Shown piece by piece: positions 18,473 through 26,942 of a stretch of DNA of 64,000 nt (position 1 is its first letter; each line of letters opens with the position of its first letter). The notes beneath the pieces were generated by a model, which was not told where the DNA came from, searched no databases, and saw only the letters and a list, made by a program, of their open reading frames with translations. The translations under genes were made by a program, and so were the position numbers. The DNA lies in contig NZ_QBKS01000001.1 of NCBI RefSeq assembly GCF_003054285.1, forward strand, positions 1,612,001 through 1,676,000, given 5' to 3'. The stretch is from Litoreibacter ponti (GTDB lineage: Bacteria; Pseudomonadota; Alphaproteobacteria; Rhodobacterales; Rhodobacteraceae).

Positions 18473-19069
18473 CTAGAGCTTGCCGGAGAGATGCAGGTCC
18501 AAATCCTCGATCTTGTCCTGCCCCCAGAACCGCTCGTCGCCATCGGTGATGTAGGTCGGCGCGCCAAAGACGCCCGCGCCCACAGCGTCCTCGAGGTTGC
18601 GCGCGTATTGCTCGGCTCCGGCCAGCAGGCCTTTATCGGCCAGCGCGGCGTCGAACCCATTGGCCTCCAGCACCTCGCGCACGACGGCATCCTCTGCGAT
18701 GTCGCGCTCTTCGGCCCAGCAGGCGCGGGTGAACGCATGAACCAGCGCCCCCACATCGCCCCCTGCCTCTTGGGCCGCGATGATCGCGTAGGAGGACGGC
18801 GCGGGATTCGTTGGCCAATGGGCGGGCTTCAGGTTGATCGGCAGCCCCAGTTTCTTGGCCGAGCGCCGCATCTCCTGCAGTCGCCACTCCTGCCGGTTGG
18901 GGTGGCGCTGCGGCGGCGGGGTGCCGCCGGTGCGGCCGAACAGGGCCATGATATCGAGCGGCTTGTAGGTGATCGTCGCGCCGTGCTTGGCCGCGACCTC
19001 CTCCAGGCGGGTGCCCGCCATGTAGGTGTAGGGAGACAGGGTCGCGAAATAGTAGTCGATATGCGGCAT
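18473..19069 (-). CDS. 2-hydroxychromene-2-carboxylate isomerase family protein, 198 aa
   Basis: A DsbA-fold, glutathione-dependent (kappa-class GST-like) isomerase; the named reaction belongs to naphthalene breakdown, but most family members have no known substrate. It begins MPHIDYYFATLSPYTYMAG, with S12 at the position of the catalytic serine that replaces the DsbA cysteine. The C-terminal GVFGAPTYITDGDERFWGQDKIEDLD is the family signature. The start is supported by AAGGAC at good spacing; the open frame continues much further upstream antisense to prs and was trimmed. It forms an operon with the hydrolase downstream. Confidence 0.9.
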   Translation of the reverse strand: MPHIDYYFATLSPYTYMAGTRLEEVAAKHGATITYKPLDIMALFGRTGGTPPPQRHPNRQEWRLQEMRRSAKKLGLPINLKPAHWPTNPAPSSYAIIAAQEAGGDVGALVHAFTRACWAEERDIAEDAVVREVLEANGFDAALADKGLLAGAEQYARNLEDAVGAGVFGAPTYITDGDERFWGQDKIEDLDLHLSGKL

Positions 19070-19190
19070 TTGCACGTCCTTTGCGGGGCTTTGGCTTTGC
19101 GCGAATCCTAGTGCGATGCTACGGGGTGCGCAACGCGGGGTTGGGGCTGGGGAGCACGGCCTCCCACAGGCTGCCAAACGGGGATACTTC

Positions 19191-20207
19191 ATGCTGCACA
19201 CTTCCGATCTCAAGCTCATTGCGGGCAATGCGAACAAACCGCTGGCCGAAGCCGTGGCCAAGCGAATGTCGATGCATCGCGGCATGGCGGTCCGGCCGGT
19301 CGATGCCCGGGTCGAACGCTTTAACGATGGCGAGATCTTTGTCGAGGTGTTCGAGAATGTGCGCGGCGAGGATATGTTCATCATCCAGAGCACCTCGAAC
19401 CCCGCCAATGACAACCTGATGGAGCTGTTGATCATGGCCGACGCCCTGCGCCGCTCCTCGGCCGCACGCATCACCGCCGTCATCCCCTATTTCGGCTACG
19501 CACGGCAGGACCGCCGCACCAAGGCGCGCACGCCGATCTCGGCCAAACTGGTCGCCAACCTGATCGCCAATTCCGGCGTCGAGCGGGTGCTGACCATGGA
19601 CCTGCACGCAGCCCAGATCCAGGGCTTCTTCGATCTGCCCGTGGACAACCTCTACGCCTCGCCGATCTTCGCGCTCGACATCCTGCACCACTTCAAGGAC
19701 CGCGAGAATGTCATGGTGGTCTCGCCCGATGTGGGCGGCGTGGCCCGCGCGCGCGAGCTGGCGCAGCGCATCGGCGCCCCGCTCTCCATCGTGGACAAAC
19801 GCCGCGAGAAGGCGGGCGAGGTGGCCGAGATGACCGTCATCGGTGACGTCAAAGGCAAGAAATGCATTATTGTCGACGACATTTGCGACACCGCCGGCAC
19901 CCTGTGCAAGGCCGCCGAGGTGTTGATGGGCGCGGGCGCGACCGAGGTGCACAGCTACATCACCCACGGCGTGCTATCGGGCCCAGCGGTGGAGCGGATC
20001 ACCAAATCGGTGATGAAAAGCCTCGTCATCACCGACAGCATCGAGCCCACCGAGGCCGTCAAGACATGCAAGAACATCCGCATCGTGCCGACAGCGCCCA
20101 TGTTCGCCCAGGCGATCCTGAATATCTCGGGCGGCATGTCGGTCTCGTCGCTGTTTGACAACGAGACACTGAAGCCGATTTACGAAAGCCTCTACCCCAG
20201 CAGCTAG
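19191..20207 (+). CDS. prs: Ribose-phosphate pyrophosphokinase, 338 aa
   Basis: This enzyme makes phosphoribosyl pyrophosphate from ribose 5-phosphate and ATP for purine, pyrimidine, NAD, His and Trp synthesis. Characteristic stretches: FNDGEIFVEVFENVRGEDMFIIQSTS, YFGYARQDRRTKARTPISAKLVANLI (the ATP-binding flexible loop), TMDLHAAQIQGFFD, and the PRPP loop KCIIVDDICDTAGTLCKA. It is slightly longer than the E. coli enzyme (315 aa), normal for alphaproteobacteria. The ATG at 19191 has GGGGAT upstream; earlier in-frame starts lack similarity. Confidence 0.97.
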   Translation: MLHTSDLKLIAGNANKPLAEAVAKRMSMHRGMAVRPVDARVERFNDGEIFVEVFENVRGEDMFIIQSTSNPANDNLMELLIMADALRRSSAARITAVIPYFGYARQDRRTKARTPISAKLVANLIANSGVERVLTMDLHAAQIQGFFDLPVDNLYASPIFALDILHHFKDRENVMVVSPDVGGVARARELAQRIGAPLSIVDKRREKAGEVAEMTVIGDVKGKKCIIVDDICDTAGTLCKAAEVLMGAGATEVHSYITHGVLSGPAVERITKSVMKSLVITDSIEPTEAVKTCKNIRIVPTAPMFAQAILNISGGMSVSSLFDNETLKPIYESLYPSS

Positions 20208-20248
20208 GCCCAACAGTAGAGAGACGCCCCGTGGGATGCCCATGCGGC

Positions 20249-20265
20249 GGGAGGCAAGGCCTCCC
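20249..20265. other. Short inverted repeat after prs
   Basis: GGGAGGC-AAG-GCCTCCC (7-bp arms), 41 bases after the prs stop, between two converging genes. There is no T-run on either strand. It may be a weak or Rho-assisted 3' end for prs. Confidence 0.4.
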
Positions 20266-20312
20266 AAGAGCATAGTCAAAAGGCGCGCGCGACAGCGCAC
20301 ATTTGGGTCAGC

Positions 20313-20663
20313 TCAGTAAAGCTGCCAATCATCCTCGTTGGGCAAGGGGCCGATCACCATCCAGTTGGCCCGCACTCGCGCAACGCGGGTGTCGCCCCAG
20401 GTCCGGAACACCAGATCGAATCCGGTCTCCGTGATGTTCTCTGCCGAGATATCCATACGCTGATTGGTCTTCTGGTCGCTGTCCCACATGGAGATCGAGA
20501 CCTGCACATTGGGCACGGCGGCGAAACGCTCGGCAAAGTCGACCTCGAAACGATGCTCGCGCGGACCGGTCCCGGTCCACATCGGCCCATCGTCGATGAA
20601 GTCCGAGAACAAAACCCGTGATCCCTGGGTTATCCCGATCGTATTGCTGTTCAGACGCTGCAT
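20313..20663 (-). CDS. H-type lectin domain protein, 116 aa
   Basis: The middle of the protein matches the H-type lectin fold (discoidin/snail agglutinin-like GalNAc-binding domain): REHRFEVDFAERFAAVPNVQVSISMWDSDQKTNQRMDISAENITETGFDLVFRTW, ending with RVRANWMVIG. No signal peptide, transmembrane segment or second domain is visible, so it would be cytoplasmic unless exported by an unseen route. AAGGGTAAGA precedes the ATG. It is a lone gene between prs and the atp terminator, and its ligand is unknown. Carbohydrate binding is inferred from the fold family only. Confidence 0.8.
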   Translation of the reverse strand: MQRLNSNTIGITQGSRVLFSDFIDDGPMWTGTGPREHRFEVDFAERFAAVPNVQVSISMWDSDQKTNQRMDISAENITETGFDLVFRTWGDTRVARVRANWMVIGPLPNEDDWQLY

Positions 20664-20756
20664 TCTTACCCTTTACACGACGCCGATACGCACAAATCCC
20701 GGCGAAACTTTGGCAGCATAATGGTGCTAGGGTCTACCCCCTGCCCGAACGTAAAG

Positions 20757-20780
20757 AAAGCCCCGCAGATGCAGGGCTTT
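20757..20780 (-). terminator. Intrinsic terminator of the atpHAGDC operon
   Basis: On the minus strand, AAAGCCCTGC, loop ATCT, then GCGGGGCTTT: a 10-bp stem with one G-T pair, followed by CTTTAC. It lies about 40 bases after the atpC stop and is the only good stem here. Confidence 0.75.
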
Positions 20781-20817
20781 CCAGGATACTTTCAAGTGTG
20801 GGCCGCCGGGCCAAGGA

Positions 20818-21207
20818 TCAGGCCAGGATTTGCGTCCGTGCGGCCACCAGATCGTCGGCATATTTCGCCGCCGCATCGGTGTTGGCCGCATCGCGCTGCA
20901 TGTTGGCTTCCTTGATCAGCTCTTCCATCAGCTCTGCGGTCACGTCAGCCTTGGCAAATGCCCGCTCGGCCAGCACAGACGTGCCCCCCGCGCCGACTTC
21001 CGCAAAGCCGCCTGTCACCAGATACTGCTCGGAGCCGACATCGGTCACCACCGTCAGCACACCGGGTCGCAGGGTAGAGATCACCGGCGCGTGCTGCGCC
21101 ATGGCGGTGAAGTCGCCCTCAGCCCCCGGGATCTGCACCTCGGAGGCCTGCACGGAAGCAAGCCGCCGCTCGGGGCTGACCAGGTCGAATTGCATCATTT
21201 CAGCCAT
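20818..21207 (-). CDS. atpC: ATP synthase F1 epsilon subunit, 129 aa
   Basis: The epsilon subunit links gamma to the c-ring and restrains ATP hydrolysis. The sequence MAEMMQFDLVSPERRLASVQASEVQIPGAEGDFTAMAQHAPVISTLRPGVL is the standard beta-sandwich, with the conserved EGDFTAMAQHAP. The C-terminal helical part is short and ends with VAARTQILA. The start ATG at 21207 has AAGGAGG six bases upstream. It is the last gene of atpHAGDC, 23 bases after atpD, followed by a terminator. Confidence 0.95.
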   Translation of the reverse strand: MAEMMQFDLVSPERRLASVQASEVQIPGAEGDFTAMAQHAPVISTLRPGVLTVVTDVGSEQYLVTGGFAEVGAGGTSVLAERAFAKADVTAELMEELIKEANMQRDAANTDAAAKYADDLVAARTQILA

Positions 21208-21230
21208 CAAAGGCCTCCTTGAGTTTGCGC

Positions 21231-22655
<1,425 letters not shown>

Positions 22656-22671
22656 AGTGGTTTCTCCGGGT

Positions 22672-23550
22672 CTAGAGCGCTTCCGCGCCCGAAATAATTT
22701 CAATCAGCTCGTTGGTGATGACAGCCTGGCGGGTCCGGTTGAACTCGATGGTCAGCTTGTCGATCATTTCGCCAGCGTTGCGGGTTGCGTTGTCCATCGC
22801 GGACATCCGCGCGCCCTGCTCGCCCGCGCCATTCTCCAGCAGCGCCGAGAAGATCTGCGTCGCCACTGCGCGGGGCAGCAGGTCGGCCAGGATTTCCTCT
22901 TCGCCGGGCTCGTAGTCGTAGACCACGCCGGTGTCGTCACCCTCTTCGGGGGCGTCGAACTGCGCCGGGATGATCTGCAGCTCCTTCGGCTTCTGGCTGA
23001 TCACGCTCTCGAATTCCGAGAAGTACAGCTTCGCGACGTCGAACTCGCCCTCGTCGAAGCGAGTCAGAACGTCCTGCGCGATCTTCGAGGCATCCTCGTA
23101 GCCGATGCGCTTGACCTCAGAGAGGTCAACGTGGCCGATGAAGTGATCGGCCAGGTCCCGCTTCAGGACCTCACGGCCTTTCTTGCCCACGGTCAGGATC
23201 TTGACCGTCTTGCCGTCCTTGAGCAGCTTCTCCGCCTGATAGCGGGCAAGCTTCGCGATGTTGCCGTTGAAGCCGCCGCACAGACCACGCTCGGCGGTCA
23301 TGACGATCAGCAGATGGGTCTGGTCCGACCCGGTCCCGCTGAGCAGCTTCGGCGCGCTGTCGGACGTGCCGACCGATGCGGCCAGCTGGCCCATCACCGC
23401 GTTGAACCGCTCGGCATAGGGCCGACCGGCCTCCGCCGCTTCCTGCGCACGGCGCAGCTTTGCGGCGGCGACCATCTGCATCGCCTTCGTGATCTTGCGG
23501 GTCGATTTGACCGACGCGATCCGGTTTTTCAGGTCCTTGAGGTTTGGCAT
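22672..23550 (-). CDS. atpG: ATP synthase F1 gamma subunit, 292 aa
   Basis: Central rotor shaft of F1. The conserved N-terminal coiled helix reads MPNLKDLKNRIASVKSTRKITKAMQMVAAAKLRRAQ. Further landmarks are TAERGLCGGFNGNIAK and the C-terminal helix MDNATRNAGEMIDKLTIEFNRTRQAVITNELIEIISGAEAL. Length fits alphaproteobacterial gamma. It is separated from atpA by 15 bases and from atpD by 16 bases, so it is co-transcribed. Confidence 0.98.
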   Translation of the reverse strand: MPNLKDLKNRIASVKSTRKITKAMQMVAAAKLRRAQEAAEAGRPYAERFNAVMGQLAASVGTSDSAPKLLSGTGSDQTHLLIVMTAERGLCGGFNGNIAKLARYQAEKLLKDGKTVKILTVGKKGREVLKRDLADHFIGHVDLSEVKRIGYEDASKIAQDVLTRFDEGEFDVAKLYFSEFESVISQKPKELQIIPAQFDAPEEGDDTGVVYDYEPGEEEILADLLPRAVATQIFSALLENGAGEQGARMSAMDNATRNAGEMIDKLTIEFNRTRQAVITNELIEIISGAEAL

Positions 23551-23565
23551 CTGCCTCTGCCTCCC

Positions 23566-25101
23566 TTACGCGAAGTCTTTGGCGAATGCGTCGATAGCAG
23601 CCTTGATCTTGTCCTCTGCCTCGCCCTTCACCTTGGGGTCTTCCTTGGTGATGAAGTCCAGCACGTCGGACGCCTTGCCGCGCAGATGCGCCAGCAGGCC
23701 CTTTTCGAACCGGCCCACATCGCCCACGGGCAGCTTGTCCAGGTAGCCTTTGGTGCCTGCGTAGATCACGCAGACGATCTCGGCGTTGGTCAGCGGCGCA
23801 TATTGCGGCTGCTTCATCAGCTCGGTCAGGCGGGCACCACGGTTCAGCAGCTGCTGGGTGGCAGCATCCAGATCAGAGCCGAACTGCGCAAAGGCCGCCA
23901 TTTCGCGGTACTGCGCCAGCTCCAGCTTCACCGGGCCTGCGACCGATTTCATCGAGTTGGTCTGGGCAGACGAGCCCACACGCGACACTGACAGACCGGT
24001 GTTCACGGCGGGGCGGATGCCCTGGTAGAACAGCTCGGTTTCGAGGAAGATCTGGCCGTCGGTGATCGAGATCACGTTGGTCGGAATAAAGGCCGACACG
24101 TCGCCGCCCTGGGTTTCGATAATCGGCAGCGCGGTCAGCGAGCCGGAGCCGTTGTCCTCATTGAGCTTGCAGGAGCGCTCCAGCAGGCGGGAGTGCAGGT
24201 AGAACACGTCGCCGGGATAGGCTTCACGCCCGGGCGGGCGACGCAGCAACAGCGACATCTGACGATACGACACGGCCTGCTTGGACAGGTCATCATACAC
24301 AATCAGCGCATGGCGGCCGTTGTCGCGGAAATACTCGGCCATGGCGGTCGCGGCGTAGGGTGCCAGGAACTGCATCGGTGCCGGGTCGGACGCGGTAGCG
24401 GCCACGACGATCGAGTACTCGATCGCGCCGGTCTCTTCGAGCTTTTTCACCAGCTGCGCCACGGTGGAGCGCTTCTGGCCGATGGCGACGTAGACACAGT
24501 AGAGCTTGCCGCTCTCGTCGGTGGCCGCATCGTTGTAGGATTTCTGGTTCAGGATCGCGTCCAGCGCCACGGCGGTCTTGCCGGTCTGACGGTCACCAAT
24601 GACCAGCTCGCGCTGACCACGGCCGATCGGGATCATCGAGTCCACGGCCTTCAGGCCGGTCGCCATCGGCTCGTGCACCGATTTACGCGGGATGATGCCC
24701 GGGGCTTTGACGTCGGCCACGCGGCGCTCGGTCGCCTCGATCGGGCCCTTGCCGTCCAGCGGGTTGCCCAGACCGTCGACAACGCGGCCCAGCAGGGCGT
24801 CGCCCGCGGGCACGTCCACGATGGAGTTGGTGCGCTTGACGGTGTCGCCTTCCTTGATGTCGCGGTCGGAGCCGAAGATCACGACGCCCACGTTGTCATT
24901 CTCGAGGTTCAGGGCCATGCCCTGGATGCCGCCGGGGAATTCGACCATCTCGCCGGCCTGGCAGTTGTCGAGGCCGTACACCCGGGCGATCCCGTCGCCC
25001 ACGCTCAGCACCCGGCCAACCTCGGCCACTTCAACTTCTTTGCCGAAGTTCTTGATCTGGTCCTTCAGGATCGCAGAGATTTCTGCAGCTTCGATAGCCA
25101 T
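23566..25101 (-). CDS. atpA: ATP synthase F1 alpha subunit, 511 aa
   Basis: Non-catalytic nucleotide-binding subunit of F1. It begins MAIEAAEISAILKDQIKNFGKEVEVAEVGRVLSVGDGIARVYGLDNCQAGE and carries the P-loop GDRQTGKTAVALDA, the signature LLLRRPPGREAYPGDVFYLHSRLLER, and the ATP synthase alpha/beta box PAVNTGLSVSRVGSSAQ. Length is normal. The stop of atpH abuts its start with no gap. Confidence 0.98.
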   Translation of the reverse strand: MAIEAAEISAILKDQIKNFGKEVEVAEVGRVLSVGDGIARVYGLDNCQAGEMVEFPGGIQGMALNLENDNVGVVIFGSDRDIKEGDTVKRTNSIVDVPAGDALLGRVVDGLGNPLDGKGPIEATERRVADVKAPGIIPRKSVHEPMATGLKAVDSMIPIGRGQRELVIGDRQTGKTAVALDAILNQKSYNDAATDESGKLYCVYVAIGQKRSTVAQLVKKLEETGAIEYSIVVAATASDPAPMQFLAPYAATAMAEYFRDNGRHALIVYDDLSKQAVSYRQMSLLLRRPPGREAYPGDVFYLHSRLLERSCKLNEDNGSGSLTALPIIETQGGDVSAFIPTNVISITDGQIFLETELFYQGIRPAVNTGLSVSRVGSSAQTNSMKSVAGPVKLELAQYREMAAFAQFGSDLDAATQQLLNRGARLTELMKQPQYAPLTNAEIVCVIYAGTKGYLDKLPVGDVGRFEKGLLAHLRGKASDVLDFITKEDPKVKGEAEDKIKAAIDAFAKDFA

Positions 25102-25662
25102 TTACCCGACCTCTTTCATGGAATTCTGGAGGGAGGAGAGCTTCGAGCGGATCGACGTGTCGATCATCTTGGAGCCCACCTTAACGATAAGGCCGCCGAT
25201 GAGGCTTTCATCTACGGCCATGTTGATTTTCACATCCTTGCCGACGCTGGCTTTCAGCGACTTGGCAAGCTTGTCCTGTTGCGCCTTGGTCAGGGCCTTG
25301 GCGGCGGTGACATCCGCGGTAACCTCGCCTTTCTCGTCGGCGATCAGCCCGCGCAGCGCGCCCAAGAGCTGCGGCAGCACGAAGAGGCGGCGCTTGTTGG
25401 CCATCAGCGACAAGGTGTTGGCGATGGTCGGCGTCAGCTTCATCTTGTCGGCGATCGCCTCGATGGCGCCGGCCTGCTGCTCGCGCGAATACAGCGGCGA
25501 GGAAATCAGGTCACGGAAATCCGCGCTGTCCTTCAGCGCGGCATCCAACGTGTCGACGTCGGCCTCGAGCTGTTTGAGTTTCTTGTCCTCTTTGGACAAT
25601 TCGAACACGGCAGTCGCGTAGCGCGCAGCGATGCCTTGGGAGATCGAGACTGGTTCGGACAC
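25102..25662 (-). CDS. atpH: ATP synthase F1 delta subunit, 186 aa
   Basis: The delta subunit joins F1 to the peripheral stalk. It reads SEPVSISQGIAARYATAVFELSKEDKKLKQLEADV, with the C-terminal signature VGSKMIDTSIRSKLSSLQNSMKEVG. Two GTG starts are possible, at 25668 and 25662. The second is preferred because GGAAGG then lies six bases upstream and the protein starts M-SEP as relatives do. It is the first gene of atpHAGDC; the F0 genes (atpIBEF) are not in the window, as usual for this class. Confidence 0.93.
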   Translation of the reverse strand: MSEPVSISQGIAARYATAVFELSKEDKKLKQLEADVDTLDAALKDSADFRDLISSPLYSREQQAGAIEAIADKMKLTPTIANTLSLMANKRRLFVLPQLLGALRGLIADEKGEVTADVTAAKALTKAQQDKLAKSLKASVGKDVKINMAVDESLIGGLIVKVGSKMIDTSIRSKLSSLQNSMKEVG

Positions 25663-25766
25663 GTCCACCCTTCCGGTTGTAGGCTGAGCCCGACGCCTCG
25701 GTGGCGCGGATCAGCTTTGCCGTTGCAAGTAAGGGCCGCGTACCCGCAGCCCTCAAAATCAGCGGT

Positions 25767-25795
25767 GATGTAGCAAAGCGATCACCCCACCGCAA
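25767..25795 (-). promoter_or_regulatory. Possible promoter of the atp operon
   Basis: On the minus strand, TTGCGG (25795-25790), a 17-base spacer and TACATC (25772-25767), about 105 bases before atpH. This is the best-spaced pair seen in the 260-base gap, but the -10 box is imperfect. Confidence 0.3.
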
Positions 25796-25923
25796 CTAGG
25801 AAGCAGATAATAGTGCGCCTGGGTCGCAGCCCTTCTTTTTATGGAAAACTGCCCGCTCTGCGACAATCTGTGCGACTTTCACGCGACAAAATGCGCGCAG
25901 CGGGGGGACAAAACCTGCGCGAG

Positions 25924-26688
25924 TCACCTCTGGGGGCTGGCATCGCGCCCCGCCACTGGCTTGGGCCGCGCGCCCTCCAGGACCCGCAAAGGCGCGCGCA
26001 CATCCACGCCCAAACCCTTCTTCTTGGGCGCATAAACCTGCTTGCTGGCCTCCACCATCAGCACGCCCCCCGCAAGGTAGGACGAGACCCGCCGCCCGAA
26101 GCCCTCGAAGGTGTTGGCCCATTTCAGCCAGACCTTGCGCTGGCTGGGCGGCGTGAACAGAACCGCCGCGTGCCGCTCCGGCGTGAACGAGTGGCGCTTG
26201 AGCTGCGCCTCCAGCTGGGTCAGCGAATAGGGCCGCCCGTAGCCAAAGGGTGTCACGTCGCGCCGCGCCCACAGGCCCGCGCGGTTGGGCACCACGAACA
26301 TCACCCGCCCCCCGGGGCCCAGCACGCGAAAACACTCGTCCAGCAGGGCGGATGGATTCTCGGATGTCTCGAGCCCGTGCATAAGCACAAGCTTGTCCAC
26401 TTGACCGGTCTGAAGCGGCCAGATCGTCTCTTCGCACAGCACCGACATGTTGTCCTGTCCGGCGGGCCAGTGCATGACGCCCTGGGGACCCGGCATCAGG
26501 GCTACCACCCGGCGCGCGTCCCCTATGAAGGGGCGCAGCAGCGGCGCGGCGAAGCCATAGCCTGCCACCGTCTGCCCCTTGGAGTTGGGCCAAAGGTCAC
26601 GTAGCTGATCGCGCACCGCGCGCTGCGCCACCCGGCCCAGGCCGGTGCGGTAGTAGAACTTCTTGAGATCCTGGACATCGAGATGCAT
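25924..26688 (-). CDS. Class I SAM-dependent methyltransferase-like protein, 254 aa
   Basis: A methyltransferase-fold protein: GQTVAGYGFAAPLLRPF (degenerate glycine loop, about residues 38-54), ARRVVALMPGPQGVMHWP, then VDKLVLMHGLETSENPSALLDECFRVLGPGGRVMFVVPNRAGLWAR, the post-motif region of a type 11 methyltransferase. The glycine-rich SAM loop is weaker than the norm (no E/D-x-G-x-G-x-G). The start MHLDVQDLKKFYYRTGLGR has AAGGGG seven bases upstream; 18 extra residues upstream were trimmed. It is divergent from clpA. Its substrate is unknown. Confidence 0.8.
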   Translation of the reverse strand: MHLDVQDLKKFYYRTGLGRVAQRAVRDQLRDLWPNSKGQTVAGYGFAAPLLRPFIGDARRVVALMPGPQGVMHWPAGQDNMSVLCEETIWPLQTGQVDKLVLMHGLETSENPSALLDECFRVLGPGGRVMFVVPNRAGLWARRDVTPFGYGRPYSLTQLEAQLKRHSFTPERHAAVLFTPPSQRKVWLKWANTFEGFGRRVSSYLAGGVLMVEASKQVYAPKKKGLGVDVRAPLRVLEGARPKPVAGRDASPQR

Positions 26689-26894
26689 GGCGCGCCCCTT
26701 GCGGCTTGGCCCCCAGATAGCCATGCCGGGCCTCCCTTGCAAAGGGGGCCATGCGGCTTACCTGAAAGTTAACGGGTCGGCGGCGATATTGCCCAAACCT
26801 GAAGCATTTCCGTCAGATCACGGCAAATGTGACAAGAAAAGACTTGAAGCCAGCCGATTTAAACCGAACTGTAAGACCTAAGAGGCAATGGTAG

Positions 26895-26918
26895 AGACCG
26901 GGACCTCGACCCGGGTCT
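26895..26918 (+). other. Hairpin in the clpA leader
   Basis: AGACCGGG (26895-26902) pairs with CCCGGGTCT (26910-26918), with one bulged G and a seven-base loop, 24 bases before the clpA start. It might form in the mRNA leader; no regulatory role is known. Confidence 0.35.
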
Positions 26919-26942
26919 GCCCTCGATAAAAAGGAGCATAGG

